From NCBI RefSeq assembly GCF_041051975.1, contig NZ_CP163435.1:8225001-8289000 (forward strand): DNA of 64,000 nucleotides, written 5' to 3'. Made by a program: the position numbers and the translations under genes. Positions 1-8,349 of this stretch are shown in pieces. Under the pieces are notes generated by a model that worked only from the letters and a program-made list of their open reading frames with translations, did no database searches and was not told where the DNA came from. This DNA comes from Streptomyces sp. R21 (GTDB lineage: Bacteria > Actinomycetota > Actinomycetes > Streptomycetales > Streptomycetaceae). Numbering within the stretch: the stretch's first letter is position 1; the number at the start of each line of letters is the position of its first letter.

Positions 1-45
1 GCGAGCTGGTCGTAGAAGCACTAACCGATGGGCGAGGGGTTACGC

Positions 46-3000
46 ATGACCGACACCGGCCAGGTCCCGGGCGAGGGACTGCCGGAGAACGCAGGCATGG
101 TGGAGCAGCCGGGCGTCCCCGCCCCGGGCGCGTACACCTACCTCGACCCCTCCGAGACCACCGCGGACGACGAAGACCTGCTCCTCATGCCGGGCGCGCC
201 GGGTGCGCAGGGTGCCTGGGGCAACGAGGTGCCGCCGCCGGCCCCGATGCCTCTCGTCCACGAGCCCGACCCGCACGAGATGTCGGGCCGCGACAGCGGT
301 TCGGTCGACCTCGGCGGTGTCCGCGTGTCGCCCCTGTCGTCCACCCCCCAGCCGGTGGCCCCGCGCCGCCCGCTGCACCTCGGCCCGCCCACGCCGGACG
401 GTTCCGCCAGCCCGGTGCGCTCACTCGCCGACCGCGGCCCGGCGGGCGCGCCCACCGCCGGCCCCGTGACGCCCGTACGGCATGCGGGACCGCCGACGAG
501 CGGGCCCGAGTACCTCGACGTCGCGCACCTCGGCGAGACCCCGCCGCAGGGCGCCGTGCCGTGGGGCGCCCCGCCCGTGAGCACTGAGGCGCCGGTTGCA
601 GAAACGGTCGTTCCGCAGGAGGCGCAGGGGCCCCAGGCCGTGTCGTTCCCCGAGCCCGGCGAGGCGCAGGCTCCGGAGGCGGTTCAGGTTCCCGAGCCGG
701 TCCAGGTCTTCGAAGCGCCGGAGGCCGTCCAGGCCGAGGCGTTCGCCGCGGCGCCCGAGGCTCCGCAGGTCGCCCACCTGCCGGAGGCGTCGGACGGCGC
801 TGCCGCTCCCCAGGCCGCCGCCGACTTCGCGGCGTCTCCGGAGCCCGCGCACGCGGTGCCCGACGGCGCACTCGACCCGCACGCCCAGCAGGTCCCCGAC
901 GCCGTGCCGTTCCCGGCGGCCCACGAGCCCGCGCACGCGGCCGTTCCCTCGGTCCCCGCGCCCGTCCCGGCGGAGGCGCAGCACATCCAGCTCGTCCAGG
1001 AAGCGCCCGCGCAGGTCGCCGCCCCGGCTGTCCAGGAACAGGCGCAGGCCCAGCCCGCCGACCCCGCTGTCCATATCCTGGACCCCGCCGCCCAGTTCGC
1101 GGACACCGCCCAGGCTCCGCAGCCGGTGGTCGCCGAGGCCGCCTACGACGTGGACGAGGAGTTCGACGCCGCGCAGGCACAGGCTCAAGCCGCGTTCGCC
1201 GCCGACGCCTCGTACGGACAGTCGGTCCCCGGGCTCGACGCCATGGCGGCGCAGCAGTTCGCCCAGCAGTTCGCCAACCCGGCCCCTGCCGTGGCCGCCC
1301 AGCCGCTGCATGCCGTGCCCGTCGGCGTCGCCGCGCACGCCGAGGCGCCGCATGCCGCCGTCGGCCACGCGTCCGGTGAGCAGGCTCCCGGCGACCCGGC
1401 CGCTCTCCACGGCGTCCCCCTGGAGGCCCCGGCGGACCAGCCCCTCGGCCGGTTCGTACCCGTCGAGGGCCAGGTGCCCACGACACCGCACCTCGCCCCG
1501 ACCCCGCCGCACCCCATGACGGTGCCGCCGCTGCCCGTCGAGGAGCAGCCGCCGGTCGAGCCGCAGCCCCCGGTCGAGCAGCCCGCCGCCGAAGCGCCCG
1601 TAGTCGTGGCCGAGCAGCCCGTCCTGGACGAGCCGGTCCCCGTTGCCGCCATCGCCGAGCCTGAGGCGGAGGCGCAAGCCCAGCCCGAGGCCGTGCCCGA
1701 CCCGGAGACGGCCGCCCCGGAGGAGTTCCCCGAGCCCGAGGCCCCCGCCTCCACCGACGAGCAGCCCTTCGGCGAAGCGCCGCACGTCGCCCCGGTGCCC
1801 GCACCCCGCGAGGCCGAGGCCACAGCCGACGCCGAAGCCGCCGTACCGGAACCGCCCGTCGCGGAGCCGGAATCGGCACCCGAACCGGCCCCGGAGCCGG
1901 AACCCGTAGTAGTCGCACAGCAGGCGGACGACCTGGACACCCAGGGCGCCGATCAGGAAGAGAGCACGGCCGTAGTGGAAGACGTACGAGAGTCCACCGG
2001 CCCCGCCGCGCCCGGTTACGACGACGCCGAGCGCGAGGCCGTGCTGCGTGTCATGCGCGAGCGCCGCGACATCCGCAACGGGTTCCGCAGCGACCCGATC
2101 CCGCACGATGTGCTGCTCCGCGTCCTGGAGGCCGCCCACACGGCCCCGTCCGTCGGCCACTCGCAGCCCTGGGACTTCGTCGTCATCCGCTCGGCCGACA
2201 CGCGCCGTTCGATGCACGAACTCGCCCAGCGCCAGCGCGAGGCGTACGCCCTGTCGCTTCCCAAGGGCCGCGCGAAGCAGTTCAAGGAACTGAAGATCGA
2301 GGCCATCCTCGACACCCCGGTGAACATCGTCGTCACCGCCGACCCGACCCGCGGCGGCCGGCACACCCTGGGCCGCCACACGCAGCCGCAGATGGCGCCC
2401 TACTCCTCCGCGCTCGCGGTCGAGAACCTCTGGCTCGCGGCCCGCGCCGAGGGCCTCGGCGTCGGCTGGGTCAGCTTCTTCGACGAGCGCGAGATGGTCC
2501 GCGCCCTCGGTCTTCCCGAGCACCTGGAGGTCGTCGCCTACCTCTGCGTCGGCTACGTGGACGAATTCCCGGAGGAGCCCGAGCTGATGCAGGCGGGCTG
2601 GTCCAAGCGCCGCCCGCTGTCCTGGGTCGTGCACGAGGAGACGTACGGCCGTCGCGCGCTGCCCGGCGAGGAGCCGCACGACCTGCTCGCCGAGACCGTC
2701 TCCAACATCCGCCCCCTTGACGCCAAGGCGCTCGGCGAGGCGTGGGACCGTCAGAAGCGCATGACCAAGCCCGCCGGCGCGCTCGGCATGCTGGAGATCA
2801 TCTCCGCGCAGCTGGCCGGCCTGTCCCGGATGTGCCCGCCGCCGATCCCGGAGCCTGCGGCCGTCGCGATCTTCGCGGGCGACCACGGCGTGCACGCCCA
2901 GGGCGTCACCCCCTGGCCGCAGGAGGTCACCGCCCAGATGGTGGCCAACTTCCTGGGCGGCGGCGCGGTCTGCAACGCGTTCGCCAACCAGGTCGGCGCC

Positions 3001-3732
3001 GAGGTCTGCGTCATCGACGTGGGCGTCGCCTCCGATCTCCCGGCCACCCCGGGCCTGCTGCCGCGCAAGATCCGCCCGGGCACGGCCGACATGACGACCG
3101 GTCCTGCGATGTCCCGCGAGGAGGTCGTCGCGGCCATCGAGGTGGGCATCGAGACCGCCCGCGACCTGGTGGCGGCCGGCAACAAGGCGCTCCTCACGGG
3201 CGAGATGGGCATCGCGAACACCACCGCGTCCGCCGCCCTGATCTCCGTCTTCACGGACACCGACCCGTCCGAGGTGACGGGCCGCGGCACCGGCATCAAC
3301 GACGAGACGCTGGCCCGCAAGACCGAGGTCGTGCGTCGCGCCATCGAGCTCCACCAGCCGGACCCGGCCGACCCCATCGGCGCCCTCGCGGCGGTCGGCG
3401 GCCTGGAGCACGCGGCGATGGTCGGCCTCCTCCTCGGCGGCGCCTCCCTGCGTACGCCGGTGATCCTGGACGGCGTCAGCGCCGGCGCCGCCGCCCTGGT
3501 GGCCCGCGCGATCGCCCCCGAGGTCCTCGCCGCCTGCATCGCCGGCCACCGCAGCGCCGAGCCCGGCCACGTGGCCGCCCTGAACAAGCTGGGCCTGCGC
3601 CCCCTGGTCGACCTCGACCTCCGCCTCGGCGAGGGCACGGGTGCCCTGCTGGCCCTCCCGGTCGTGCAGAGCGCCGCACGGGCCATGCACGAGGTGGCGA
3701 CGTTCGACTCGGCGGGCGTCACCGAGAAGTAG
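46..3732 (+). CDS. cobT: BluB-CobT fusion: DMB synthase / DMB phosphoribosyltransferase with long disordered N-terminus
   Basis: This gene makes and activates the lower ligand of vitamin B12. The 1228-aa product has three parts. Residues 1 to about 650 are low-complexity Pro/Ala/Glu/Val-rich and look disordered. Residues about 657-880 are a nitroreductase-fold BluB domain, which turns reduced flavin into 5,6-dimethylbenzimidazole (RERRDIR and APSVGHSQPWDF flavin-site motifs). Residues about 886-1228 are CobT, which transfers phosphoribose from nicotinate mononucleotide to DMB; the GHRSAEPGH segment near residue 1170 carries the expected catalytic Glu. I chose ATG 46 because GAGGGG lies 6 nt upstream. 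An in-frame ATG at 28 would have no ribosome site and would put a TTA codon in the gene. The next gene is also for B12/siroheme. The domain assignments are strong; the role of the N-terminus is unknown. Confidence 0.93.
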   Translation: MTDTGQVPGEGLPENAGMVEQPGVPAPGAYTYLDPSETTADDEDLLLMPGAPGAQGAWGNEVPPPAPMPLVHEPDPHEMSGRDSGSVDLGGVRVSPLSSTPQPVAPRRPLHLGPPTPDGSASPVRSLADRGPAGAPTAGPVTPVRHAGPPTSGPEYLDVAHLGETPPQGAVPWGAPPVSTEAPVAETVVPQEAQGPQAVSFPEPGEAQAPEAVQVPEPVQVFEAPEAVQAEAFAAAPEAPQVAHLPEASDGAAAPQAAADFAASPEPAHAVPDGALDPHAQQVPDAVPFPAAHEPAHAAVPSVPAPVPAEAQHIQLVQEAPAQVAAPAVQEQAQAQPADPAVHILDPAAQFADTAQAPQPVVAEAAYDVDEEFDAAQAQAQAAFAADASYGQSVPGLDAMAAQQFAQQFANPAPAVAAQPLHAVPVGVAAHAEAPHAAVGHASGEQAPGDPAALHGVPLEAPADQPLGRFVPVEGQVPTTPHLAPTPPHPMTVPPLPVEEQPPVEPQPPVEQPAAEAPVVVAEQPVLDEPVPVAAIAEPEAEAQAQPEAVPDPETAAPEEFPEPEAPASTDEQPFGEAPHVAPVPAPREAEATADAEAAVPEPPVAEPESAPEPAPEPEPVVVAQQADDLDTQGADQEESTAVVEDVRESTGPAAPGYDDAEREAVLRVMRERRDIRNGFRSDPIPHDVLLRVLEAAHTAPSVGHSQPWDFVVIRSADTRRSMHELAQRQREAYALSLPKGRAKQFKELKIEAILDTPVNIVVTADPTRGGRHTLGRHTQPQMAPYSSALAVENLWLAARAEGLGVGWVSFFDEREMVRALGLPEHLEVVAYLCVGYVDEFPEEPELMQAGWSKRRPLSWVVHEETYGRRALPGEEPHDLLAETVSNIRPLDAKALGEAWDRQKRMTKPAGALGMLEIISAQLAGLSRMCPPPIPEPAAVAIFAGDHGVHAQGVTPWPQEVTAQMVANFLGGGAVCNAFANQVGAEVCVIDVGVASDLPATPGLLPRKIRPGTADMTTGPAMSREEVVAAIEVGIETARDLVAAGNKALLTGEMGIANTTASAALISVFTDTDPSEVTGRGTGINDETLARKTEVVRRAIELHQPDPADPIGALAAVGGLEHAAMVGLLLGGASLRTPVILDGVSAGAAALVARAIAPEVLAACIAGHRSAEPGHVAALNKLGLRPLVDLDLRLGEGTGALLALPVVQSAARAMHEVATFDSAGVTEK

Positions 3733-3876
3733 CCGTACGCCCGGGGTGGGCCGGGTGCGTGTTCCTGCGCGCCCCCCACCCCCGCCGTACGCTGGATCCG
3801 CGTCTAAAATCCGCACGTCAGGGCAGCTCCAGAGCCGCAGCGCCCACCGCACGCCTGTACGAGGAGCCGCACCTCC

Positions 3877-5109
3877 ATGGCCGAACACCCCGCCTACCCC
3901 GTAGGCCTCCGCCTCACCGGCCGCCGAGTGGTCGTCCTCGGCGGCGGCCAGGTCGCCCAGCGCCGTCTCCCGGCGCTCATCGCAGCGGGCGCGGACGTCC
4001 ACCTCGTCTCCCCGGCGGCCACTCCGTCGGTCGAGGCCATGGCGGACGCCGGGGAGATCACCTGGACCCGGCGCCCGTACGCAGACGGTGATCTCGCCGA
4101 GGCCTGGTACGCGCTCATCGCCACCGGCGACACGGCGGCCAACACCGCCGCCTCCGCCGAGGCGGAGCGGCACCGCGTCTGGTGCGTGCGCTCCGACGAC
4201 GCCGACGCGGCCACCGCCTGGACCCCCGCGACCGGGCACAGCGAGGGCGTGACGGTCGCCGTCCTCACCACCGACGCCCGGGGCCGCGACCCCCGCCACA
4301 CCGCCGCGATCCGCGACGCCGTGGTCGAGGGCCTGCGCGACGGCACCCTCGTCGCCCCGCACCACCGCACCCGCACCCCCGGCGTTGCCCTGGTCGGCGG
4401 TGGCCCCGGCGACCCGGACCTCATCACCGTCCGCGGCCGCCGCCTGCTCGCCGAGGCCGACGTCGTCATCGCCGACCGGCTCGGCCCGCGCGACCTGCTC
4501 GCCGAACTCCCGCCGCATGTCGAGGTGATCGACGCCGCGAAGATCCCGTACGGCCGTTTCATGGCCCAGGAAGCCATCAACAACGCGCTGATCGAGCACG
4601 CCAAGCAGGGCAAGTCCGTCGTACGGCTGAAGGGCGGCGACCCCTACGTCTTCGGCCGTGGCATGGAGGAGTTGCAGGCCCTCGCCGAAGTCGGCATCCC
4701 CTGCACGGTGGTCCCCGGCATCTCCAGCTCGATCTCGGTGCCGGGCGCGGCCGGCATCCCGGTCACACACCGCGGAGTCGCCCACGAGTTCACCGTGGTG
4801 AGCGGCCATGTCGCCCCGGACGACGAGCGCTCGCTGGTCGACTGGCCGTCGCTCGCCAAGCTCACCGGAACCCTGGTCGTCCTGATGGGCGTCGACAAGA
4901 TCGGCAAGATCGCCGAGACCCTCGTCGCGCACGGCAAGTCCCCGGACACTCCCGTCGCCCTCGTCCAGGAGGGCACGACAGCGGCCCAGCGCCGGGTGGA
5001 CGCGACCCTCGCGACGGTCGCCGAGACCGTGCGCACCCAGGAGGTCAAGCCGCCGGCCGTCATCGTCATCGGCGCTGTCGTCACCGTGGGCCCGGGCGCC
5101 TCCGAGTAA
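3877..5109 (+). CDS. cobA: CysG-like precorrin-2 dehydrogenase / uroporphyrinogen-III C-methyltransferase
   Basis: A 410-aa cytoplasmic enzyme of the siroheme/cobalamin pathway. Residues about 8-150 form an NAD-binding Rossmann domain (LGGGQVAQRRLPAL) like the CysG N-terminal half, which oxidises precorrin-2. From about residue 168 the protein is a SAM-dependent uroporphyrinogen-III methyltransferase: VGGGPGDPDLITVRG near its start, VVRLKGGDPYVFGRG, and GIPVTHRG downstream. The ATG at 3877 has GAGGAG about 11 nt upstream. It follows the BluB-CobT fusion by 144 nt in the same direction and supplies the early tetrapyrrole steps of the same pathway. Whether the N-terminal half also chelates iron or cobalt cannot be read from the sequence. 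Confidence 0.94.
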   Translation: MAEHPAYPVGLRLTGRRVVVLGGGQVAQRRLPALIAAGADVHLVSPAATPSVEAMADAGEITWTRRPYADGDLAEAWYALIATGDTAANTAASAEAERHRVWCVRSDDADAATAWTPATGHSEGVTVAVLTTDARGRDPRHTAAIRDAVVEGLRDGTLVAPHHRTRTPGVALVGGGPGDPDLITVRGRRLLAEADVVIADRLGPRDLLAELPPHVEVIDAAKIPYGRFMAQEAINNALIEHAKQGKSVVRLKGGDPYVFGRGMEELQALAEVGIPCTVVPGISSSISVPGAAGIPVTHRGVAHEFTVVSGHVAPDDERSLVDWPSLAKLTGTLVVLMGVDKIGKIAETLVAHGKSPDTPVALVQEGTTAAQRRVDATLATVAETVRTQEVKPPAVIVIGAVVTVGPGASE

Positions 5110-5173
5110 CCCTTGGTAACCCGACCCGTTCCCAGCCGTTGGCACCACACCCAGGACAAGGCAGTATCACCCT

Positions 5174-5992
5174 GTGGCCGATCTCATCACCGTTGAGGAC
5201 CCCGACGACCCGCGCCTGAGCGACTACACGGGCCTGACCGACGTGGAGCTGCGCCGCAAGCGCGAACCCGCCGAGGGCCTGTTCATCGCCGAGGGCGAGA
5301 AGGTCATCAGACGGGCGAAGGACGCCGGGTACGAGATGCGTTCGATGCTGCTGTCCGCGAAGTGGGTCGACGTCATGCGCGACGTCATCGACGAGCTCCC
5401 GGCCCCGGTGTACGCCGTCAGCCCGGAGCTCGCCGAGCGCGTCACCGGCTACCACGTGCACCGCGGCGCCCTCGCCTCCATGCAGCGCAAGCCACTGCCC
5501 ACGGCGGACGAACTCCTGGGAACCACCCGCCGCGTCGTCGTCATGGAGTCGGTCAACGACCACACCAACATCGGCGCGATCTTCCGCTCGGCGGCGGCCC
5601 TCGGCATGGACGCGGTCCTGCTCTCGCCCGACTGCGCGGACCCCCTGTACCGCCGCTCCGTGAAGGTCTCCATGGGCGCCGTCTTCTCGGTCCCGTACGC
5701 CCGCCTGGACTCCTGGCCCAGGAGCCTCGAAACGGTCCGCGACGCCGGCTTCACCCTCCTTGCCCTCACCCCTGACGAGAAGGCGAAGTCCCTCGACGAG
5801 GCGGCCCCGCACCGCATGGACCGGGTGGCCCTCATGCTCGGCGCCGAAGGCGACGGCCTCTCCACCCGGGCCCTGATGGCGGCCGACGAATGGGTCCGCA
5901 TCCCGATGGCCCACGGAGTCGACTCCCTCAACGTGGGCGCGGCCGCCGCGGTCGCGTTCTACGCGGTCGCGACGGGCCGCCCGCAGGCCTAA
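5174..5992 (+). CDS. TrmH/SpoU-family RNA 2'-O-methyltransferase
   Basis: A 272-aa SPOUT-class methyltransferase expected to methylate a ribose 2'-OH in tRNA or rRNA using SAM. The three SpoU motifs are visible: NIGAIFRSAAALGMDAVLL, LMLGAEGDGLS, and IPMAHGVDSLNVGAAAAVAFY near the C-terminus. The first 100 residues resemble the substrate-binding extension of TrmH proteins. The start is GTG 5174; CAGTAT lies 6 nt before it and no strong Shine-Dalgarno is present, so the message may be short-leadered or leaderless. The stop codon overlaps by 4 nt the stop of the convergent kinase gene. The target nucleotide is not predictable from the sequence. Confidence 0.92.
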   Translation: MADLITVEDPDDPRLSDYTGLTDVELRRKREPAEGLFIAEGEKVIRRAKDAGYEMRSMLLSAKWVDVMRDVIDELPAPVYAVSPELAERVTGYHVHRGALASMQRKPLPTADELLGTTRRVVVMESVNDHTNIGAIFRSAAALGMDAVLLSPDCADPLYRRSVKVSMGAVFSVPYARLDSWPRSLETVRDAGFTLLALTPDEKAKSLDEAAPHRMDRVALMLGAEGDGLSTRALMAADEWVRIPMAHGVDSLNVGAAAAVAFYAVATGRPQA

Positions 5993-7272
5993 CCCTCCTG
6001 CTGTCCCTGTCCCTGCCGGGTGTCCGGCTGCGACTGTCGTACGTCCCCCCGTACGTCGCCGCCGCCCAGCCCGCGCGCCGGGCCCTGGCACCCCTGGGCC
6101 GCCGCGATACCGAGCGCCACCAGCAGCGTCACGACCACGAACACGAACAGCCGCTGGCGCAGCAGCCGCGGGTTGGCGGGCCGGCGCCCGGTCCCGGTGG
6201 GCCGGGGCCCGGAACGCCCCGTGCCGCTGCGCGGCGCGGGCCGGTTGCCCGACCGTGTCGTGTTCCGCTGCGCGGGCGCCGGACGTCCACCGGTCCGCGA
6301 ACCGGTTCCCGTGCCGCCACCGCTCGTCCGCGGCGGGGGCGTGCCCTGCGGGCGCCGCTGGGTGCGCTGCTCCGCGTACTGCTCGGCCAGCCGTCCCGAG
6401 GGCCGGTCCGGATCGTTGCGCTGTGCCGGCGGCCGGCCCTCCGTGATCCCCTGCGCCTCGCGGGACGCGATCTCCTTGAGCCGCAGCGACAGTTGGAGCG
6501 TGCTGGGCCGCTCCTCGGGGTCCTTCGCCAGACAGGCGCGGACGAGCGGGGCGAGCGCGTCCGGCACACCCTGCAGATGCGGCTCCTCGTGCACCACCCG
6601 GTACAGCATCACTTCGGAACTGCCGTGCCCGAAGGGCGAGTCGGAGGTCGCCGCGTACGCGAGCGTGGCGCCCAGCGAGAACACGTCCGTGGCCGGGGTG
6701 ACGGCCGCACCGCGCACCTGCTCCGGCGCGAGGAACCCCGGCGACCCGACGGCCGTGCCCACGTGCGTGAGCGTCGAGGCGCCGGTCGCCCAGGCGATGC
6801 CGAAGTCGATGATCCGCGGCCCCTTCGGGGACAGCAGGATGTTGGACGGCTTCAGATCACGGTGTACGACACCGGCCTCGTGCACGGCGACGAGCCCCTC
6901 GGAGAGAGCGGCCCCCACGGCGGCGACATCGGCGGCCGACAGAGGTCCCCCCTCGGCGACCTTGTCGTGCAGGGAGGGCCCGGGCACGTACTGCGTGGCG
7001 AACCAGGGCCGCTCCGCGTCGAGATCCGCGGCAACCAGCCGCGCCGTGCACCCGCCCCTGATCCGCCGGGCCGCCGAGACCTCGCGCGCGAACCGCGACC
7101 GGAACTCCTGATCCTCCGCCAGATCCGGCCTGATCACCTTCAGCGCGACCCGCTGGCCACGGCGGTCGGAGCCCAGGTAGACCACGCCCATCCCACCCGC
7201 GCCGAGCCGCCTGTGAAGCCTGAACGAGCCGACGACACGCGGGTCCTCGCGCCTCAGGCGCATCATCGCCAT
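5989..7272 (-). CDS. Membrane-anchored Hanks-type Ser/Thr protein kinase
   Basis: A eukaryotic-like kinase that phosphorylates proteins from the cytoplasmic face of the membrane. The kinase domain fills the first 270 residues: glycine loop RRLGAGGMGVVYLG, ATP lysine in VALKVIRPD, catalytic loop HRDLKPSN, DFG in IIDFGIAW, and GFLAPEQV. A linker of about 100 residues rich in Arg, Pro, Gly and Thr follows, then one transmembrane helix (LFVFVVVTLLVALGIAAA) and an outer tail of about 30 residues with no PASTA repeats. I prefer ATG 7272 (GGGGATGG just upstream); ATGs at 7278 and 7308 are alternatives. It is convergent with the RNA methyltransferase, with overlapping stops. The signal it senses is unknown; the short outer tail argues against a large ligand-binding domain. 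Confidence 0.93.
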   Translation of the reverse strand: MAMMRLRREDPRVVGSFRLHRRLGAGGMGVVYLGSDRRGQRVALKVIRPDLAEDQEFRSRFAREVSAARRIRGGCTARLVAADLDAERPWFATQYVPGPSLHDKVAEGGPLSAADVAAVGAALSEGLVAVHEAGVVHRDLKPSNILLSPKGPRIIDFGIAWATGASTLTHVGTAVGSPGFLAPEQVRGAAVTPATDVFSLGATLAYAATSDSPFGHGSSEVMLYRVVHEEPHLQGVPDALAPLVRACLAKDPEERPSTLQLSLRLKEIASREAQGITEGRPPAQRNDPDRPSGRLAEQYAEQRTQRRPQGTPPPRTSGGGTGTGSRTGGRPAPAQRNTTRSGNRPAPRSGTGRSGPRPTGTGRRPANPRLLRQRLFVFVVVTLLVALGIAAAQGCQGPARGLGGGDVRGDVRQSQPDTRQGQGQQEG

Positions 7273-7393
7273 GTCCATCCCCGCTGCCCGGTCCGTTTGA
7301 CGAGCCACAGCTTACGTTTCCGCGGCCGGGAGCGCGCAGAGGCCGCGCCCTCTCGTTCCGATCGATTGTCAGTGCCGGGTGGGAAACTTGAAA

Positions 7394-7450
7394 GGTGGTC
7401 AGGGAGCCTGTGAACAGGCCGGTTTTGAGCTGCCTGTGCTCCCAACCACC
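7394..7450 (+). promoter_or_regulatory. Bulged long hairpin in the leader of the gene at 7475
   Basis: Three 6-bp helices stack coaxially: GGTGGT (7394-7399) with ACCACC (7445-7450), GGGAGC (7402-7407) with GCTCCC (7438-7443), and ACAGGC (7414-7419) with GCCTGT (7432-7437). That gives 18 bp with a 6-nt bulge and a 12-nt loop. It ends 6 nt before the ribosome site of the downstream gene, so it is probably a structured 5' leader. The same region could be read as an N-terminal extension of that gene, but the pairing and the strong internal ribosome site argue for RNA. Its function is unknown. Confidence 0.55.
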
Positions 7451-7474
7451 TCTCGCAGAAGGGGGATTGAACCC

Positions 7475-7750
7475 GTGAAGGGTGACCGTGTGGAGATAGT
7501 CGTGGACGCCGGCGACACGACACGTACCTACGAGGTGGTGGCGAGCAGGGCGGGTCGCCGAGTGGAGACGGCGGTCCGCCGAGGGGTCGTGGAAGTGAGC
7601 GAAGTCACCAGAAGTGGATCAGTGGTGCGCACCGCCCGCTTCATGGCGACCAGGGTGCTGGCGCTGGTGGAGCAGCCGGTCCCCAGGGAGGACAGCTCGG
7701 AACAGTCGGGGCACGCCGGGCGCCCCCTCCGGGAAGACCCTGAGACCTAG
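7475..7750 (+). CDS. Small conserved-looking protein of unknown function
   Basis: Predicted product is 91 aa, beginning MKGDRVEIVVDAGDTTRTYEVV by position, with a compact alternating beta-like N-terminal half, a basic stretch and a short acidic Ser/Glu tail. It has no signal peptide or membrane segment. GTG 7475 is chosen because GAAGGGGG lies about 9 nt upstream; the frame stays open to 7379 but that extension is occupied by a hairpin. I recognise the sequence type as one common in Streptomyces but can give no function. It is divergent from the kinase gene and stands alone. Confidence 0.75.
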   Translation: MKGDRVEIVVDAGDTTRTYEVVASRAGRRVETAVRRGVVEVSEVTRSGSVVRTARFMATRVLALVEQPVPREDSSEQSGHAGRPLREDPET

Positions 7751-7867
7751 GTCTCCGTCTCCACCCAGGGGTGTACATCGCAGGTCATCGCTCATCCTCC
7801 GGGAGGCCAGGCAAGCGGTACGAGGGCATGACGACCCGCGGTCGCCGCGCCCCTACATTTGAGGTCA

Positions 7868-7913
7868 AGCGGCGGGTGCAGCACTCGTCCCCCGAGGTCA
7901 GACACCCGCCGCT
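7868..7913 (+). promoter_or_regulatory. Hairpin upstream of the small membrane protein gene
   Basis: AGCGGCGGGTG (7868-7878) pairs perfectly with CACCCGCCGCT (7903-7913), 11 bp. The 24-nt loop can form an inner CTCG/CGAG stem. It sits 36 nt before ATG 7950 and 118 nt after the previous gene. It could be a terminator for the gene at 7475, though there is no U-tract, or a leader element for the gene at 7950. Confidence 0.45.
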
Positions 7914-7949
7914 GCCAACCACAACAGAAGCTAGGCCAGGAGAGGGACC

Positions 7950-8165
7950 ATGGCTCACACGGCACCGCGGACAGCGATCCGCATGCAGGGACGCAAGGCG
8001 TACACCGCCGCGTTCGGCACCCGCCGCACGAGCCAGGGCCGCCGCCACCCACTGGTGGCGACAGCGATGGTCCTTCCCCTGGCGGCCCTGCTCGTGGTCG
8101 TCTTCGGCGGCTGGGAAGCAGTGGTCACACAAGCGTCGTCCGTGGGCGTGATGCTGGGGCGCTGA
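7950..8165 (+). CDS. Small single-pass membrane protein, unknown function
   Basis: A 71-aa protein with a basic N-terminal half (many Arg and Lys, residues 7-33) and one hydrophobic segment (residues about 35-55, ATAMVLPLAALLVVVFGGW), then a short tail. ATG 7950 has AGGAGAGGG about 4 nt upstream, a strong ribosome site. It is flanked by two hairpins and no other gene shares its transcription unit. I do not recognise a family; it is too short for a function to be assigned. Confidence 0.72.
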   Translation: MAHTAPRTAIRMQGRKAYTAAFGTRRTSQGRRHPLVATAMVLPLAALLVVVFGGWEAVVTQASSVGVMLGR

Positions 8166-8252
8166 GCGGCGCCCCGGGCCCGGAAGAGCGGTCCGGGCGG
8201 GGACATCCGGCCATGAAACCCCGTGGGGACGGGGGTGCGGCGGACGGCAAAA

Positions 8253-8286
8253 AATGCCCGCGCAGCTGGGGAGCTGCGCGGGCATT
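8253..8286 (+). terminator. Perfect 15-bp terminator hairpin
   Basis: AATGCCCGCGCAGCT (8253-8267), loop GGGG, then its exact reverse complement (8272-8286). An A-run precedes the stem and GCTTTG follows, so it could stop transcription in both directions. It separates the small membrane protein gene from the APH-fold gene. Confidence 0.85.
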
Positions 8287-8349
8287 GCTTTGCCCGGGTG
8301 CGGCTCCGGCTGCGTACCCTCACGGGGTCGGACAGAACGAGGGGGACCC

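Noticed and set aside
421..5148. 1575-aa open frame on the minus strand
   Set aside because: It runs antisense through the BluB-CobT and CobA genes. Long antisense frames are a by-product of high GC; composition is Gly/Arg/Leu/Val-rich and no domain is recognisable.
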